Shown: positions 9,466 to 18,788, counted from the stretch's first letter. The stretch is DNA of 64,000 bases from Candidatus Neomarinimicrobiota bacterium (GCA_018651745.1 JABIDL010000026.1:31243-95242), one strand, 5' to 3'. Notes: generated by a model not told the origin, from the sequence alone. A program made the numbers and translations.

Positions 9466-10784
9466 AACTTTCCCAATGCTCGGGAAATCATGTCAATTCC
9501 CTGATCAATTTCTTCTGAAGAAATATTTAAATGCGGTCTAAATCGGATAGTTTTTTCCCCAGAACCAAGCACAATTGCTCCTTCTGTTTGGATTAATCCG
9601 GTAAGTTTATCTCTATCTTCAGATGAATTACAATCGAAAGCACGAAATAATCCAATCCCCCTTGACCCTGATATTTTATCGGTATGTGTATTTTCTAATA
9701 CTTCAAGTTTTGCCTGAAGAAAATTTCCCATTTCATGTGCATTTTGAACAAGATTTTCATTTTCAATAATATCAAGGTATAATTTGAAGCGCACCATATC
9801 TGTCAAGTTTCCTCCCCAAGTGGAATTAAGTCTACTGGATTCTTTAAAAACATGGTCATCAATTCGATCAAGCCTTTTTCCTGCAAAAATTCCGCAAACT
9901 TGCGTCTTTTTTCCAAAACTAATAATGTCGGGTTGAGCATCATCACCAAAATGTTGATGGCACCACATTTTCCCTGTAATTGCAATTCCGGTTTGTACTT
10001 CATCATAAATCAACAAAAAATCATTTTCATTAGCTAAAGTCTTGAGTGATTTAAAAAAATCCGGCCGATAATGGTTATCTCCTCCTTCACCCTGAATGGG
10101 TTCGATTATTAAACAGGCAACTTCATCCGCAGATTCTTTCAATACAGATTTGATTTCGTCCAATGCTTTGACTTCTTTTGCTTCAATGGTTGCATTTGAC
10201 TCATTAGAAAGTGGAAAATCGATATGGGGATTTGAAATTCTGGGCCAATCAAATTTGGGGAAATAATTTGTTTTTCTCTTATCATGAGAATCAGTGAGAC
10301 TAAGCGTATATCCCGATCTTCCATGAAAACATTGTTCAAAATGAATCACCTTTGATCCAAGTGTAGATTTTCCATTGATTCGATTTAGTTTTGATTTCCA
10401 ATCAAAAGCAGTTTTCAAAGCATTCTCCACCGCAAGTGCACCGCCTTCAATATAAAATGCATATGGTAGATATTCCGGCTGAGCAACGTGTGCCATGGTT
10501 GTAACAAAATCAGCCATTTGTGTGGAATAGATATCAGAATTGGTCGGTTTATTTAATGCAGCGGTTGCGAGGTATTCTTTATGATCCAGTACATACGGAT
10601 GATTGTAACCGACCGACATGGATGCAAACATTGAAAAAAGATCTAAATATTCTTTTCCGTCTCGTGCGTCAACCACCCAAGAACCATGGCTTTTTTCGAG
10701 ATCAACGATCGGGTCCATCCCGTCTGCAAGCATATGATTTCCAATTGCTTCGCGTACGTTTTGCGGTGCTGAAATTTTTGCCAT
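9462..10784 (-). CDS. lat: L-lysine 6-transaminase
   Basis: PLP-dependent class III aminotransferase of the lysine epsilon-aminotransferase family, 440 residues. It moves the 6-amino group of lysine to 2-oxoglutarate, giving 2-aminoadipate 6-semialdehyde (piperideine-6-carboxylate). The family stretch DLFSMFASMSVGYNHP, the PLP-ring segment GGALAVENALKTAFDWK, the acidic DEVQTGIAITGKMW and the Schiff-base lysine in ISFGKKTQVCGIFAG are visible. The gene lies 8 bases after an ALDH7-like dehydrogenase that can oxidise the product, and overlaps rsmI by 4 bases. Other class III aminotransferases are less likely given the LAT-type signatures. Confidence 0.88.
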   Translation of the reverse strand: MAKISAPQNVREAIGNHMLADGMDPIVDLEKSHGSWVVDARDGKEYLDLFSMFASMSVGYNHPYVLDHKEYLATAALNKPTNSDIYSTQMADFVTTMAHVAQPEYLPYAFYIEGGALAVENALKTAFDWKSKLNRINGKSTLGSKVIHFEQCFHGRSGYTLSLTDSHDKRKTNYFPKFDWPRISNPHIDFPLSNESNATIEAKEVKALDEIKSVLKESADEVACLIIEPIQGEGGDNHYRPDFFKSLKTLANENDFLLIYDEVQTGIAITGKMWCHQHFGDDAQPDIISFGKKTQVCGIFAGKRLDRIDDHVFKESSRLNSTWGGNLTDMVRFKLYLDIIENENLVQNAHEMGNFLQAKLEVLENTHTDKISGSRGIGLFRAFDCNSSEDRDKLTGLIQTEGAIVLGSGEKTIRFRPHLNISSEEIDQGIDMISRALGKL

Positions 10785-10792
10785 GTGGATTC

Positions 10793-12316
10793 CTATTCTT
10801 GTATATCGAATGTAATGCCTTGGGCCAGCGGTAAATCACTTCCCCAATTGATGGTATTCGTTTGCCGTCTCATATATTGTTTCCATGAATCCGATCCGGA
10901 TTCTCTGCCTCCGCCGGTTTCTTTTTCACCACCAAATGCTCCACCAATTTCAGCGCCGGAAGTTCCAATATTGATATTAGCAATGCCACAATCGCTTCCG
11001 ACCGATGATAGAAATTTTTCTGCATTTTGAATATTCATTGTAAACATGGATGAAGAAAGCCCCTGAGGAACATCGTTATGGATCTCAATCGCTTCGTCCA
11101 AAGTTTTATATTTGATGATATATAGAATAGGTGCGAATGTTTCTTCTTGAACAATATCCCAAGAATTTTCAGCTCTCACAATGGTAGGTTCAACGAAATA
11201 GCCATTCCCTTCAATGGTTTTACCACCATAAATAATTTCACCACCGGATTCCTGCACTTTTTCTAAGGCATGTGAAAAATCTGCGACGGCAGTCTCATTT
11301 ACCAAAGGACCCATAAGTGTTCCTTCTTTAATAGGATCGCCAATATTGACTTGCTTGTAAGCATTTACCAAACGATTAACCAATTCGTCATAACAAGATT
11401 CCTGAACGATAATGCGTCTTGTGCTCGTGCAGCGCTGACCAGCTGTTCCGACTGCGCCAAATGCAATGGCAGGAATCACCATGTTCATATCTGCTGTTTC
11501 ATCAATGATAATGGCGTTGTTTCCACCTAATTCAAGAATGGTATTCCCAAAACGTTTTGCCACGGATTCACTTACATGCCGTCCCATATTCGTTGAGCCA
11601 GTAAAGGAAACTAATGGTATTCGTGGATCGTGAAGCAATTTTTCGCCAACTATAGAACCTTTCCCGATAAGCAGATTAAAAATGCCTTTATATCCATTTT
11701 TATCAAGGACTTCATTGCAAATATGCTGAACAGCCACGGCGCATAGTGGTGTGGATGAGGATGGTTTCCAAATGACTGTGTCTCCCGCAATAGCTGCTAT
11801 GAAAGCATTCCAGGCCCAAACTGCAACCGGAAAATTAAATGCAGATATAACGGCTACGGGACCCATTGGCTGCCATTGTTCATACATTCTATGATCCAGG
11901 CGTTCAGAATGCATAGTTTTCCCGTACAGCATTCTAGACTGTCCGACGGCAAAATCGGCAATATCAATCATTTCCTGTACTTCCCCATCACCTTCTTGTT
12001 TGATTTTTCCCATCTCCATGGATACGAGCGTTCCAAGTGCATCTTTCTTTTCCCTTAATGCATCGCCCATTTCCCGAACCAATTGTCCTCGAATGGGAGC
12101 TGGAACGGTTCGCCATTGTTTAAATGCTGCAACTGAATCAGAAATAACCGTTTCAACTTCGGTTTCGTTTGCCTGAGAAACTGTCCCCAATACATCACTA
12201 TTCGCGGGATTAATTGAGGTTAAAATGTTATTCGGATCGGATTTAGACCACTTTCCATTTCCAAAGCAAGTTCCCGAGTTCAATTTTTCTATACCAAGTT
12301 CTTTTAAAATATCCAT
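10793..12316 (-). CDS. ALDH7-type 2-aminoadipate semialdehyde dehydrogenase
   Basis: Aldehyde dehydrogenase of the ALDH7/antiquitin group, 507 residues. It probably oxidises 2-aminoadipate 6-semialdehyde to 2-aminoadipate with NAD(P)+. The cofactor-binding stretch [14 protein letters not shown], the catalytic glutamate motif [12 protein letters not shown] and the catalytic cysteine in [12 protein letters not shown] are present. The substrate call rests on the subfamily signatures (VVSMEMGKI-like and [11 protein letters not shown]) together with the adjacent lysine 6-transaminase. It starts its own transcript after the ABC gene's 3' region, and the housekeeping genes rsmI, tmk and the S41 protease follow lat. 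Confidence 0.87.
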   Translation of the reverse strand: MDILKELGIEKLNSGTCFGNGKWSKSDPNNILTSINPANSDVLGTVSQANETEVETVISDSVAAFKQWRTVPAPIRGQLVREMGDALREKKDALGTLVSMEMGKIKQEGDGEVQEMIDIADFAVGQSRMLYGKTMHSERLDHRMYEQWQPMGPVAVISAFNFPVAVWAWNAFIAAIAGDTVIWKPSSSTPLCAVAVQHICNEVLDKNGYKGIFNLLIGKGSIVGEKLLHDPRIPLVSFTGSTNMGRHVSESVAKRFGNTILELGGNNAIIIDETADMNMVIPAIAFGAVGTAGQRCTSTRRIIVQESCYDELVNRLVNAYKQVNIGDPIKEGTLMGPLVNETAVADFSHALEKVQESGGEIIYGGKTIEGNGYFVEPTIVRAENSWDIVQEETFAPILYIIKYKTLDEAIEIHNDVPQGLSSSMFTMNIQNAEKFLSSVGSDCGIANINIGTSGAEIGGAFGGEKETGGGRESGSDSWKQYMRRQTNTINWGSDLPLAQGITFDIQE

Positions 12317-12420
12317 GATTTGTTTTAATAATTTATTATCTAAAAATGAGCGCTAAATCTAATCACATTATATGAAATAATGCACGTTGAAAGATCATCT
12401 AATTCCTCAAACAAAGCTGG

Positions 12421-13332
12421 TTACACAACCGGGCAAGCCCAAGCATGGGTATGATTGGTTTCGAATTCAGGGATAGTTTCAGAACATGAATCAATACCAA
12501 ACTTGCATCGAGGATGAAACCTGCATCCAGAAGGATAATCCTGCGGTGACGGAACCGTACCAGGAATCGATTCAAAATTCCCATCGGAAGTTTTATTTAA
12601 CAAAGAAACACTCATCAACGCCTGGGTGTAAGGATGTTTCGGATTTGAAAAAATATTTTCCACTCTTCCGGATTCAATGATTTTTGCGGCATACATGACT
12701 ATTATTTTATGTGCAAATTCCCTGAGTAATACCAAATCATGTGTAATGAATAAAATGGATAAGCTGGACGATTGATGTAATTCTCTTAAAAGATCTAAAA
12801 TCTGGGCTTGAATTGTGACATCTAAGGCAGTTGTGGGTTCGTCAGCAATCAGTAAATCTGGCTCTTGCGCTAATGCAATAGCTATCAGAACCCGTTGTTG
12901 CATTCCACCGGAAAATTCATGCGGATATTGATGGTATCGTTTTTCAGGGTTATCAATACCTACTTTTTCCAACAAAGCAATAACCTTGTCTTTTTTACTC
13001 CTACCCACTTCCTTACTTTTAATTCCTTCTAAAATTTGCTTCCCGATTTTCATTACCGGATTTAAACTTGTGAGAGGATCTTGAAAAATCATTGCTGTTC
13101 TGCGCGGAAGGATCGGTGCTTCAAAATTTATCAGCGCCTGTTTTGAGGATAATCCTGCCAAAGCAAGCGCAAGTTGGGATTTACCGCATCCTGATTCACC
13201 AACCAATCCAACGATTTCTCCCGGCCTAATATTAAAAGAAACCCGATCCACTACCGGAACCGGGTTTCCATCAATCTTATACTGAATCGTTATATTACTA
13301 ACATCTAAAAGATGATCATATGACATCTTCAT
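12421..13332 (-). CDS. Dpp/Opp-type ABC transporter ATP-binding protein (orphan)
   Basis: ATPase subunit of a peptide/nickel-type ABC importer, 303 residues. Walker A is GESGCGKSQLAL, the signature motif FSGGMQQR, Walker B LLIADEPTTALD, and the C-terminal oligopeptide-ATPase extension SGCRFHPRCKFGIDSC carries its cysteines. No permease (DppB/DppC) or substrate-binding protein is in the window, so it may act with subunits encoded elsewhere. Its ATG lies within the last codons of the preceding membrane protein (17-base overlap), so it is co-translated with the MutL-like cluster. Whether that link is functional is unknown. Confidence 0.9.
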   Translation of the reverse strand: MKMSYDHLLDVSNITIQYKIDGNPVPVVDRVSFNIRPGEIVGLVGESGCGKSQLALALAGLSSKQALINFEAPILPRRTAMIFQDPLTSLNPVMKIGKQILEGIKSKEVGRSKKDKVIALLEKVGIDNPEKRYHQYPHEFSGGMQQRVLIAIALAQEPDLLIADEPTTALDVTIQAQILDLLRELHQSSSLSILFITHDLVLLREFAHKIIVMYAAKIIESGRVENIFSNPKHPYTQALMSVSLLNKTSDGNFESIPGTVPSPQDYPSGCRFHPRCKFGIDSCSETIPEFETNHTHAWACPVV

Positions 13333-14158
13333 TCACTGGCGGTTTTCGATTCGAAAATGCATCGTACCCTAAAATAATTATCATGATTGCCAGTACCCAA
13401 AATGAAGCATTGAAATATTCCGCAGAGGAATATTTTATCAAATCTACAAATCTGCCGATAAGAAGCGAGATTCGCCCCATTACTGCAAACCCAAAAGATG
13501 CACCAAAACTAATCATAAGAAAATAAATACCCACTTTGGATGCTTTCCCCAATATTCCTTTATGTTCTTTTGAAAAATAAAAATAAAGAAGTCCCGTAAT
13601 GGTACCGACTAAAATCACAATACTGTTAAAGATTGATGGTGAGGTCAAACTGAAGAACGGCAAATTTGGGTCAGAAAAACTTGCTGCGGTTCCTTTGATT
13701 TGTCCAATCACATTCGAATTCAAATACCCATATGCACGCAAACCGGCAGCCATTCCAACTGTGTACGCGATACCCCACCTTGCGAACCAACTGATTTTGG
13801 GAATAAGGCTTAAGAGCATCATGATACCTAACGCAAATGGAACTAGATAGATTAAATGCATATCATGCCCTTTATCAATTCCGCCGGCAGGAAAAACTGA
13901 CGTGGAAATCCAACTCAATCCATTATAGAACTTGTACCATAATGATTCACCGCTGAATTCTTTTGTGGGCCATAGACGTCCAAATAAATTCGGTTGGATC
14001 TGTGTCCAAAAAAAGATGGCTGTCCAATAACCGGCCGAAATGCCAACAAATAAATGTTCAGCAATTTTATAAAAAGGATTATCCTTATATAAGTAGGAGA
14101 AGATTCCCAGTGTGAGGAAAACTGCAATCCATCCTCCAAATATGGCTGTGCTGCTCAT
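13316..14158 (-). CDS. Conserved polytopic membrane protein of the MutL-like cluster
   Basis: Unrecognised integral membrane protein of 280 residues with about seven hydrophobic segments, starting near residues 5-22 and ending near 250-267, and a short polar C-terminus. A loop around 65-100 (LWPTKEF to AGGIDKGHD) is the longest non-membrane part. No catalytic motif is evident. It lies 12 bases after the 281-residue gene and overlaps the Dpp-type ATPase. The tight packing with two other membrane proteins suggests a multi-subunit membrane complex; this is inference from position only. Confidence 0.75.
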   Translation of the reverse strand: MSSTAIFGGWIAVFLTLGIFSYLYKDNPFYKIAEHLFVGISAGYWTAIFFWTQIQPNLFGRLWPTKEFSGESLWYKFYNGLSWISTSVFPAGGIDKGHDMHLIYLVPFALGIMMLLSLIPKISWFARWGIAYTVGMAAGLRAYGYLNSNVIGQIKGTAASFSDPNLPFFSLTSPSIFNSIVILVGTITGLLYFYFSKEHKGILGKASKVGIYFLMISFGASFGFAVMGRISLLIGRFVDLIKYSSAEYFNASFWVLAIMIIILGYDAFSNRKPPVNEDVI

Positions 14159-14170
14159 AATTCTATCTCC

Positions 14171-15016
14171 TTAATATTTTCTAAAACGCTTACGCTCAAT
14201 GAAATAAGCTGCATTCCCTAAGATGATAAATAAAACAATAACAAGATGTGCAACTGATTGTGCGTCCATACCGCTTGTTGCGCTGCCCTTTTGCCCGATT
14301 AATGCTTCATATTCTGCGGCTCCGGGCATGCCTGCCAACACACCTTTCATTTGTCCTGCTTGCACATATGGCATTACCTCGTTCACTTGGATTGACGTAA
14401 CCCCGGAACTCATCGGAACACCGGTTGGATCTGCGGCATATTGAACCCACTCAATCGTTCCTGGATACCCAGCGGATGACGAAAACAAGAAAGCGAAATC
14501 TCTGAAGTTTGTAATCCCGTCCATTAAGGGAATTTCATCAATCTTGGTTTGATACACGTCCACCGTGTACAGTTTACGGATGTTGCTTACAATTCCTTTG
14601 ACAACCGCTTCGTTTCCCGGGCGAAATCCAAGAAAGACATAATCTACTCCATACACCTTGCCAAATTCTTCATCGGCCACTTGCTTAAGTGCATCTTGTG
14701 CCATGAACTGACCATCTGGCCAAAGACAGGTAACAAACACCTTATGACCATTCCTGAAGAAATGCCTCAGAATACTGATGGTCATTGGATGATTTTCCGG
14801 TTTGGTGCTGGGACTATATTCAACTGAAAGCAATACATTTGAATTTTCCGGTAATGCTTCAATTGCGTCGTACACTACTTGGGTGGTTTCTGTCGGTCTG
14901 ATTGGCATACCAATAGGATTTAGAATTGGAATTATCACAACGATGGCCAGAACTAGAAAAATCCAACGACGATCTACTTGCCCAAATTTTAAAATAAAAT
15001 TTTCAATTGTTCTCAT
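14171..15016 (-). CDS. Conserved membrane-anchored protein of the MutL-like cluster
   Basis: Unrecognised protein of 281 residues with an N-terminal membrane segment (about 18-36) and a C-terminal one (about 252-270) ending in a basic RKRFRKY tail. Between them lies a soluble alpha/beta domain of some 210 residues. It has alternating hydrophobic strands (NVLLSVEYSPSTKPE, KVFVTCLWPDGQF, VDYVFLGFRPG) and a glycine-rich region (AGQMKGVLAGMPGAAEYE), reminiscent of a Rossmann-like fold without a recognisable nucleotide motif. The gene begins 2 bases after the preceding membrane gene. Function unknown. Confidence 0.72.
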   Translation of the reverse strand: MRTIENFILKFGQVDRRWIFLVLAIVVIIPILNPIGMPIRPTETTQVVYDAIEALPENSNVLLSVEYSPSTKPENHPMTISILRHFFRNGHKVFVTCLWPDGQFMAQDALKQVADEEFGKVYGVDYVFLGFRPGNEAVVKGIVSNIRKLYTVDVYQTKIDEIPLMDGITNFRDFAFLFSSSAGYPGTIEWVQYAADPTGVPMSSGVTSIQVNEVMPYVQAGQMKGVLAGMPGAAEYEALIGQKGSATSGMDAQSVAHLVIVLFIILGNAAYFIERKRFRKY

Positions 15017-15018
15017 AT

Positions 15019-15843
15019 TTATTCTCCAATATAAGATTTTTCAATCCCGAGGATATAGCGGATTGAAGTGGCGAAAATTCCCAAGCCAATGCCGATCATG
15101 ATTGCGCGGGTACCGGCAACATTCGGATAATAATAAATCCATTCTTGAATGATTGGAAGATAGAAAATTCCCGGTTGATCCAAAGGCCATCCTGTCATTA
15201 TCCCGGCGACGGTTACTACTGCTAATCCGATTCCAACGACGCCAAACGTAATCATTTTATCTTTCTTCCAGGAATTCACACCTATACCCAATGCCAACAC
15301 GATAATATACATGATGAACCAAGAGGAAATGACACTGCCGATGGGAACGCGGCCGACCATGATAATGATTCCCGAAACCAGCAAAAGTGATGCTTCAAAA
15401 TTTCGAATGCGGAAAGCACGGTAAGAAGCAGACGCCACAAAAAATGCCAATAGAGAAAACATCGTTGCTGACAACGGCGTGAACATAAAATCAAACATCC
15501 ATTTGAATAATGTTCCTTCCGTGGTTACATGAGCGCCCCAAACTGCTACAGAATCATCTACACCTTTGATGAAAAATCCTGCTGTTATAGCAAACAAAAA
15601 ACCAAAAATAGCCACAACACTATACGGCCATCCTTTTTTCCTACGCGCTATTTTTTGCAGCTGCAGTTTAATAAGATTCATCGCGCCGAGGATAATGGCA
15701 AAACTCGCTAATATATCATACCATTGCGTTGCATCATCATTGACAAACGCCTCAATAGACGGTTCCTCTACAAACCATCCAAAAAGAGTTATCGCGCCAA
15801 CCAAGGCAACAATGAGAATAGGTATTTGTCTTTTCCAAATCAT
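15019..15843 (-). CDS. Conserved polytopic membrane protein of the MutL-like cluster
   Basis: Integral membrane protein of 274 residues with about seven hydrophobic stretches. The first (about 9-25) is followed by a short acidic outer or inner loop (EEPSIEAFVNDDATQWYD), and a basic segment KIARRKKGW follows the second. No conserved enzymatic motif is visible. It is 9 bases downstream of the DUF6754-like gene and 2 bases upstream of the 281-residue gene. I do not recognise the family beyond its place in this cluster. Confidence 0.72.
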   Translation of the reverse strand: MIWKRQIPILIVALVGAITLFGWFVEEPSIEAFVNDDATQWYDILASFAIILGAMNLIKLQLQKIARRKKGWPYSVVAIFGFLFAITAGFFIKGVDDSVAVWGAHVTTEGTLFKWMFDFMFTPLSATMFSLLAFFVASASYRAFRIRNFEASLLLVSGIIIMVGRVPIGSVISSWFIMYIIVLALGIGVNSWKKDKMITFGVVGIGLAVVTVAGIMTGWPLDQPGIFYLPIIQEWIYYYPNVAGTRAIMIGIGLGIFATSIRYILGIEKSYIGE

Positions 15844-15852
15844 GCCGTTCTC

Positions 15853-17232
15853 CTACTGAACTGTTAAAATAGATTGAATTGAAGGTAAAGATCTTTGTGA
15901 AGATCCCCATGATTCCATAAAATAATTTGAATCAACTATTGAACTCACAAAATTCTTTTCCGCCAGTGTATAGTAAACTCTCTCTTTTTTAAATCCAGTG
16001 AATCCAGAAGAAAGCAATGAATCCTGTTCAAATATTTCAAGTTCTTTCCATAATGACTTTCCATATTTAATTTTACTATTATGCCAAAAATCATCATCAT
16101 TATTTAATTCTGAATAATTATTAAGAGCGTAGTTTAGGTTTGTTTTTTTCTCTTTATAATCAAAACCAAGTTGTCTCCAATATTTATTTCCTGTTTCTAA
16201 CGCAAAATTGAGTTTTCGATTTATTCCGATATCAAAATATTCTAAATTTCCATACATAAGTAAAATACTTGAATCAGGAATATTTATTGTATTATTAGCC
16301 CATTGATACTTCATTAAATCACTTATTTTATTCCATTGTTTAACATTTAAAGTATCACTTTTTGAATTATTGTTAATTTTTAAATCCATCCATTCTTTTG
16401 AAGATGAAAGCTCAAATAGATTTCCGATAAATAAAATAAGCGATAAAATTGTTGTAGCAATAACACCAGCTTTCACCATGTCCTGCCCTCTCACACCGCC
16501 AATCAGTTCTGGCTTTTGCGAAAGGTATGCGCTGGCGGCAAAGAATTCTTCACCGATGAGGGTATAATCACATGCCGTAACAAAGAATGGAATCTGCGCT
16601 TGCGAAGCTGTTCCGGCAATTTGAATGGCACCGATTGAATTTCCTGTTTCCGCCAAGATTAAAGATTCCGCATAAAATTTTCCCATATACAAACAGGCAG
16701 CCGGTTTTTCACGAACCATAATTCCGTTAACGCCGGCCGCATAGGCAAATTGGTCATCTGTCAAATAATGCACCATATCTTCGTGAAACATGTCCGGACG
16801 GCCTTCCATCATATAAGATTCTCTACATGCTTCCCGTGCGGCTTTCATAACAATAGATCTTGACACTGGAACATTAAGAGAAGTTTCATATCGTGCAGTC
16901 ATTTTTGAAACATGACCTAAAACGATCACGCCTGCAACTGTTTCCACTTGATCCATATCCATAATTCCCGGTACAAATAAAACAGGCTTTCCCATTTCTG
17001 TAGATCTACCAACAGCTTCTTCAACTGCTTTCAATCCGGGAATGGGACGTAAATAAAATTCTTCTCCGCGTTCTGCCATGCGAATATTATAGAGTAATGT
17101 TGCTCCAATTACGACAATAGCAATAAACATTACAATTCTATTTGGATTGAAAAGCGGATGCCCCGCAGACCAATAGACTAGGAACGCAAAAGTCAACCCT
17201 CCGGTTATCATCCAAAATTGTTTATCCTTCAC
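15853..17232 (-). CDS. DUF6754-like membrane protein with an anomalous C-terminal extension
   Basis: 459 residues starting at a GTG that overlaps the end of the preceding gene. Two N-terminal membrane segments (about 8-24 and 33-49), a soluble domain (about 65-260, with PVLFVPGIMDMDQVETVAG and GRPDMFHEDMVHYLTDDQFA) and a third membrane segment (about 268-285) match what I recall of DUF6754 proteins found near MutL-type ATPases. Residues from about 290 to the end are different: rich in Asn, Lys, Tyr and Ser, encoded by visibly more AT-rich DNA (about 15.85-16.39 kb) and without membrane segments. That tail may be a fused or inserted module. The family name is from memory. Confidence 0.68.
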   Translation of the reverse strand: MKDKQFWMITGGLTFAFLVYWSAGHPLFNPNRIVMFIAIVVIGATLLYNIRMAERGEEFYLRPIPGLKAVEEAVGRSTEMGKPVLFVPGIMDMDQVETVAGVIVLGHVSKMTARYETSLNVPVSRSIVMKAAREACRESYMMEGRPDMFHEDMVHYLTDDQFAYAAGVNGIMVREKPAACLYMGKFYAESLILAETGNSIGAIQIAGTASQAQIPFFVTACDYTLIGEEFFAASAYLSQKPELIGGVRGQDMVKAGVIATTILSLILFIGNLFELSSSKEWMDLKINNNSKSDTLNVKQWNKISDLMKYQWANNTINIPDSSILLMYGNLEYFDIGINRKLNFALETGNKYWRQLGFDYKEKKTNLNYALNNYSELNNDDDFWHNSKIKYGKSLWKELEIFEQDSLLSSGFTGFKKERVYYTLAEKNFVSSIVDSNYFMESWGSSQRSLPSIQSILTVQ

Positions 17233-17560
17233 TCGCTTCTCCTTCCATTTCGGAATTTACTTTATCCAGACGTTCAATTTCTGATAAAAGAAATTCTACC
17301 GTATCCGGTTCTTCAAAAAGTTCTGCGGCTCGATAATAACCATCCGCTTTTATAAAAGAATTTACAATCGGGCCAAAAAATACCATAGCATGACTGCCAA
17401 GCAATGCTAATGGTTTTGTCATTTCCAGAAAAAAAATAGCCGGTGTTACAAATCCCGAACGCTGGATTCGTTTAGCCAATCTTGTGATGAATTCTTTATC
17501 GGGATTGGATAAAGATATTGGATTAGGAGTCAATGGATTGGGATTGGAAGTTTGGATCAT
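17222..17560 (-). CDS. Small conserved protein of the MutL-like cluster
   Basis: 112 residues. The conserved-looking core (about 28-95) contains RSGFVTPAIFFLEMTKP, GSHAMVFFGPIVNSF and an acidic amphipathic end, suggesting a peripheral membrane or membrane-inserting small protein. The first 20 or so residues (MIQTSNPNPLTPNPISL) are translated from the right end of the deleted IVS-like repeat element at 17521-17615 and are low-complexity. The native start was therefore probably replaced, and a start nearer the core (for example a TTG within RLAKR) cannot be excluded. Its stop overlaps the DUF6754-like start. Confidence 0.6.
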   Translation of the reverse strand: MIQTSNPNPLTPNPISLSNPDKEFITRLAKRIQRSGFVTPAIFFLEMTKPLALLGSHAMVFFGPIVNSFIKADGYYRAAELFEEPDTVEFLLSEIERLDKVNSEMEGEASEG

Positions 17561-17615
17561 TAAGGCTGCCTTTTAATAAAATTAATTTTCTTTTCCATCG
17601 TCTTTATCCTAATCC
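17521..17615 (-). pseudogene. Internal-deletion relic of the four-helix-bundle (IVS-like) element
   Basis: On the minus strand this 95-bp segment carries both ends of the intact element at 18769-19233 with the middle missing. The left end GGATTAGGATAAAGA is followed by an ATG and the first codons of the four-helix-bundle gene (ATGGAAAAGAAAAT). After about 20 bases the right end GATCCAAACTTCCAATCC appears, and the segment closes with ATTGACTCCTAATC. What remains is a 12-codon reading frame (MEKKINFIKRQP). The terminal arms still form a 9/10 inverted repeat (17606-17615 with 17535-17544). Confidence 0.75.
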
Positions 17616-17625
17616 ATTTTCCATT

Positions 17626-18753
17626 TTAGTCTGTTTCAACCATTTCCAAATTTGCCCGGGGAATTTCAACATTTTCTCCATCAATTTCAATGATAGCAAC
17701 CCGCACCATAGTTTCGGATTCCATTTTTCTCAAATCAGCAGGAAGGTCTATGACTTTTCCCATTCTTCCAAAATAAGGAGCGCGAATAACACGAACAAGG
17801 CTTCCGGCCTGGATTCCTTCGGACGCATTGGCATCTTTGTGATCACCCTTTAGTTGATCTTTTGTTAACGGAACAACAATTTCAGGGCGAATGACACCGG
17901 CACGAATTTGCGTTGCGCCATTAACAGAAGCAAATTTTCCGCGATGTTCCTTTAATAAATCAAATGTTTGCGAACCCATTCGGATTTTTCCATATCCTTC
18001 GGTTAGGATTAGCGATGTAACCAAATCTTCCGAACCCGTAATGGCAACACCGAGGGTATATCCTAAAATATCTTCTAAATCGAAATAATTAAATCCGCCG
18101 ACAACGACTCCTGCCACTTTCATTTGAATCGCTTTTTTGTACGCGTTTAAACTTATAAAAGAACCGCCAACAATAATTTTGCCTTCTAATTCTGATGTGA
18201 TCATTTCTTCAGTGATTTCATCTTCTCGAGTACCTGTTACTATTTCAAGATTTCCTCTGCTTTCCCCGCCGATTCCAAAAATTCCCTGAATAAATACACC
18301 TTCAGATTCAATGATAACGCCTTCTTCCGGAAGGACTTTTTTAATGGTTCCGCTCATGTATGCGTCAATTTCAACGGGAATGGGCGCTTCGCGAATCACG
18401 ACCTGTCCCGTGGTATCAGAAATCACTTCTATGGTCCCATCGACAGGAGCGATTACATTGGATTTGAATAAACCGAATATTCCTTTTGTTTCAGCAATCA
18501 TTTCATCTTTACTGACTGCCGTGCCTTCTTTTACAATCATTGCTTCTTTTACATCATCCGCATCAATATTTAATTGGTTAGCAACATTGACCATTTGGAC
18601 ATTTCCGGGTAAATCCGTTTTTGCTACAATATCATCGGGTGTAACATTTGAACCTTCTTTAACTGTTACCGTGCCTTTTAAAGGCAAACGTCTCTCTTTA
18701 TCGATCTTCGTTTCGTGTAAAACTTTGAGTCCGGGTGTGTATGCGTGGGCCAT
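17626..18753 (-). CDS. Conserved lipoyl-like / KOW-like protein of the MutL-like cluster
   Basis: 375 residues, predicted soluble. The N-terminal 180 residues are beta-rich with repeated short hairpins of lipoyl/hammerhead type (LPLKGTVTVKEGSNVTPDD, NVIAPVDGTIEVISDTTGQV, YMSGTIKKVLPEEGVIIES). No lipoylatable DKA-type lysine is clear, so this may be a carrier-like fold without the cofactor. A middle alpha/beta region (GKIIVGGSFISLNAYKKA, VAGVVVGGFNY) and a C-terminal KOW-like barrel (SLVRVIRAPYFGRMGKVID) follow. It lies between two copies of the IVS-like element and is co-directional with the MutL-like ATPase gene. No known function. Confidence 0.72.
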   Translation of the reverse strand: MAHAYTPGLKVLHETKIDKERRLPLKGTVTVKEGSNVTPDDIVAKTDLPGNVQMVNVANQLNIDADDVKEAMIVKEGTAVSKDEMIAETKGIFGLFKSNVIAPVDGTIEVISDTTGQVVIREAPIPVEIDAYMSGTIKKVLPEEGVIIESEGVFIQGIFGIGGESRGNLEIVTGTREDEITEEMITSELEGKIIVGGSFISLNAYKKAIQMKVAGVVVGGFNYFDLEDILGYTLGVAITGSEDLVTSLILTEGYGKIRMGSQTFDLLKEHRGKFASVNGATQIRAGVIRPEIVVPLTKDQLKGDHKDANASEGIQAGSLVRVIRAPYFGRMGKVIDLPADLRKMESETMVRVAIIEIDGENVEIPRANLEMVETD

Positions 18754-18788
18754 AAATTCAGTAGATTAGATTAGGAGTCAATAGATTC

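Noticed and set aside
17626-18753. Biotin/lipoyl carrier protein
   Set aside because: The hairpin pattern fits the fold but no modifiable lysine motif of the DKA or MKM type is visible.
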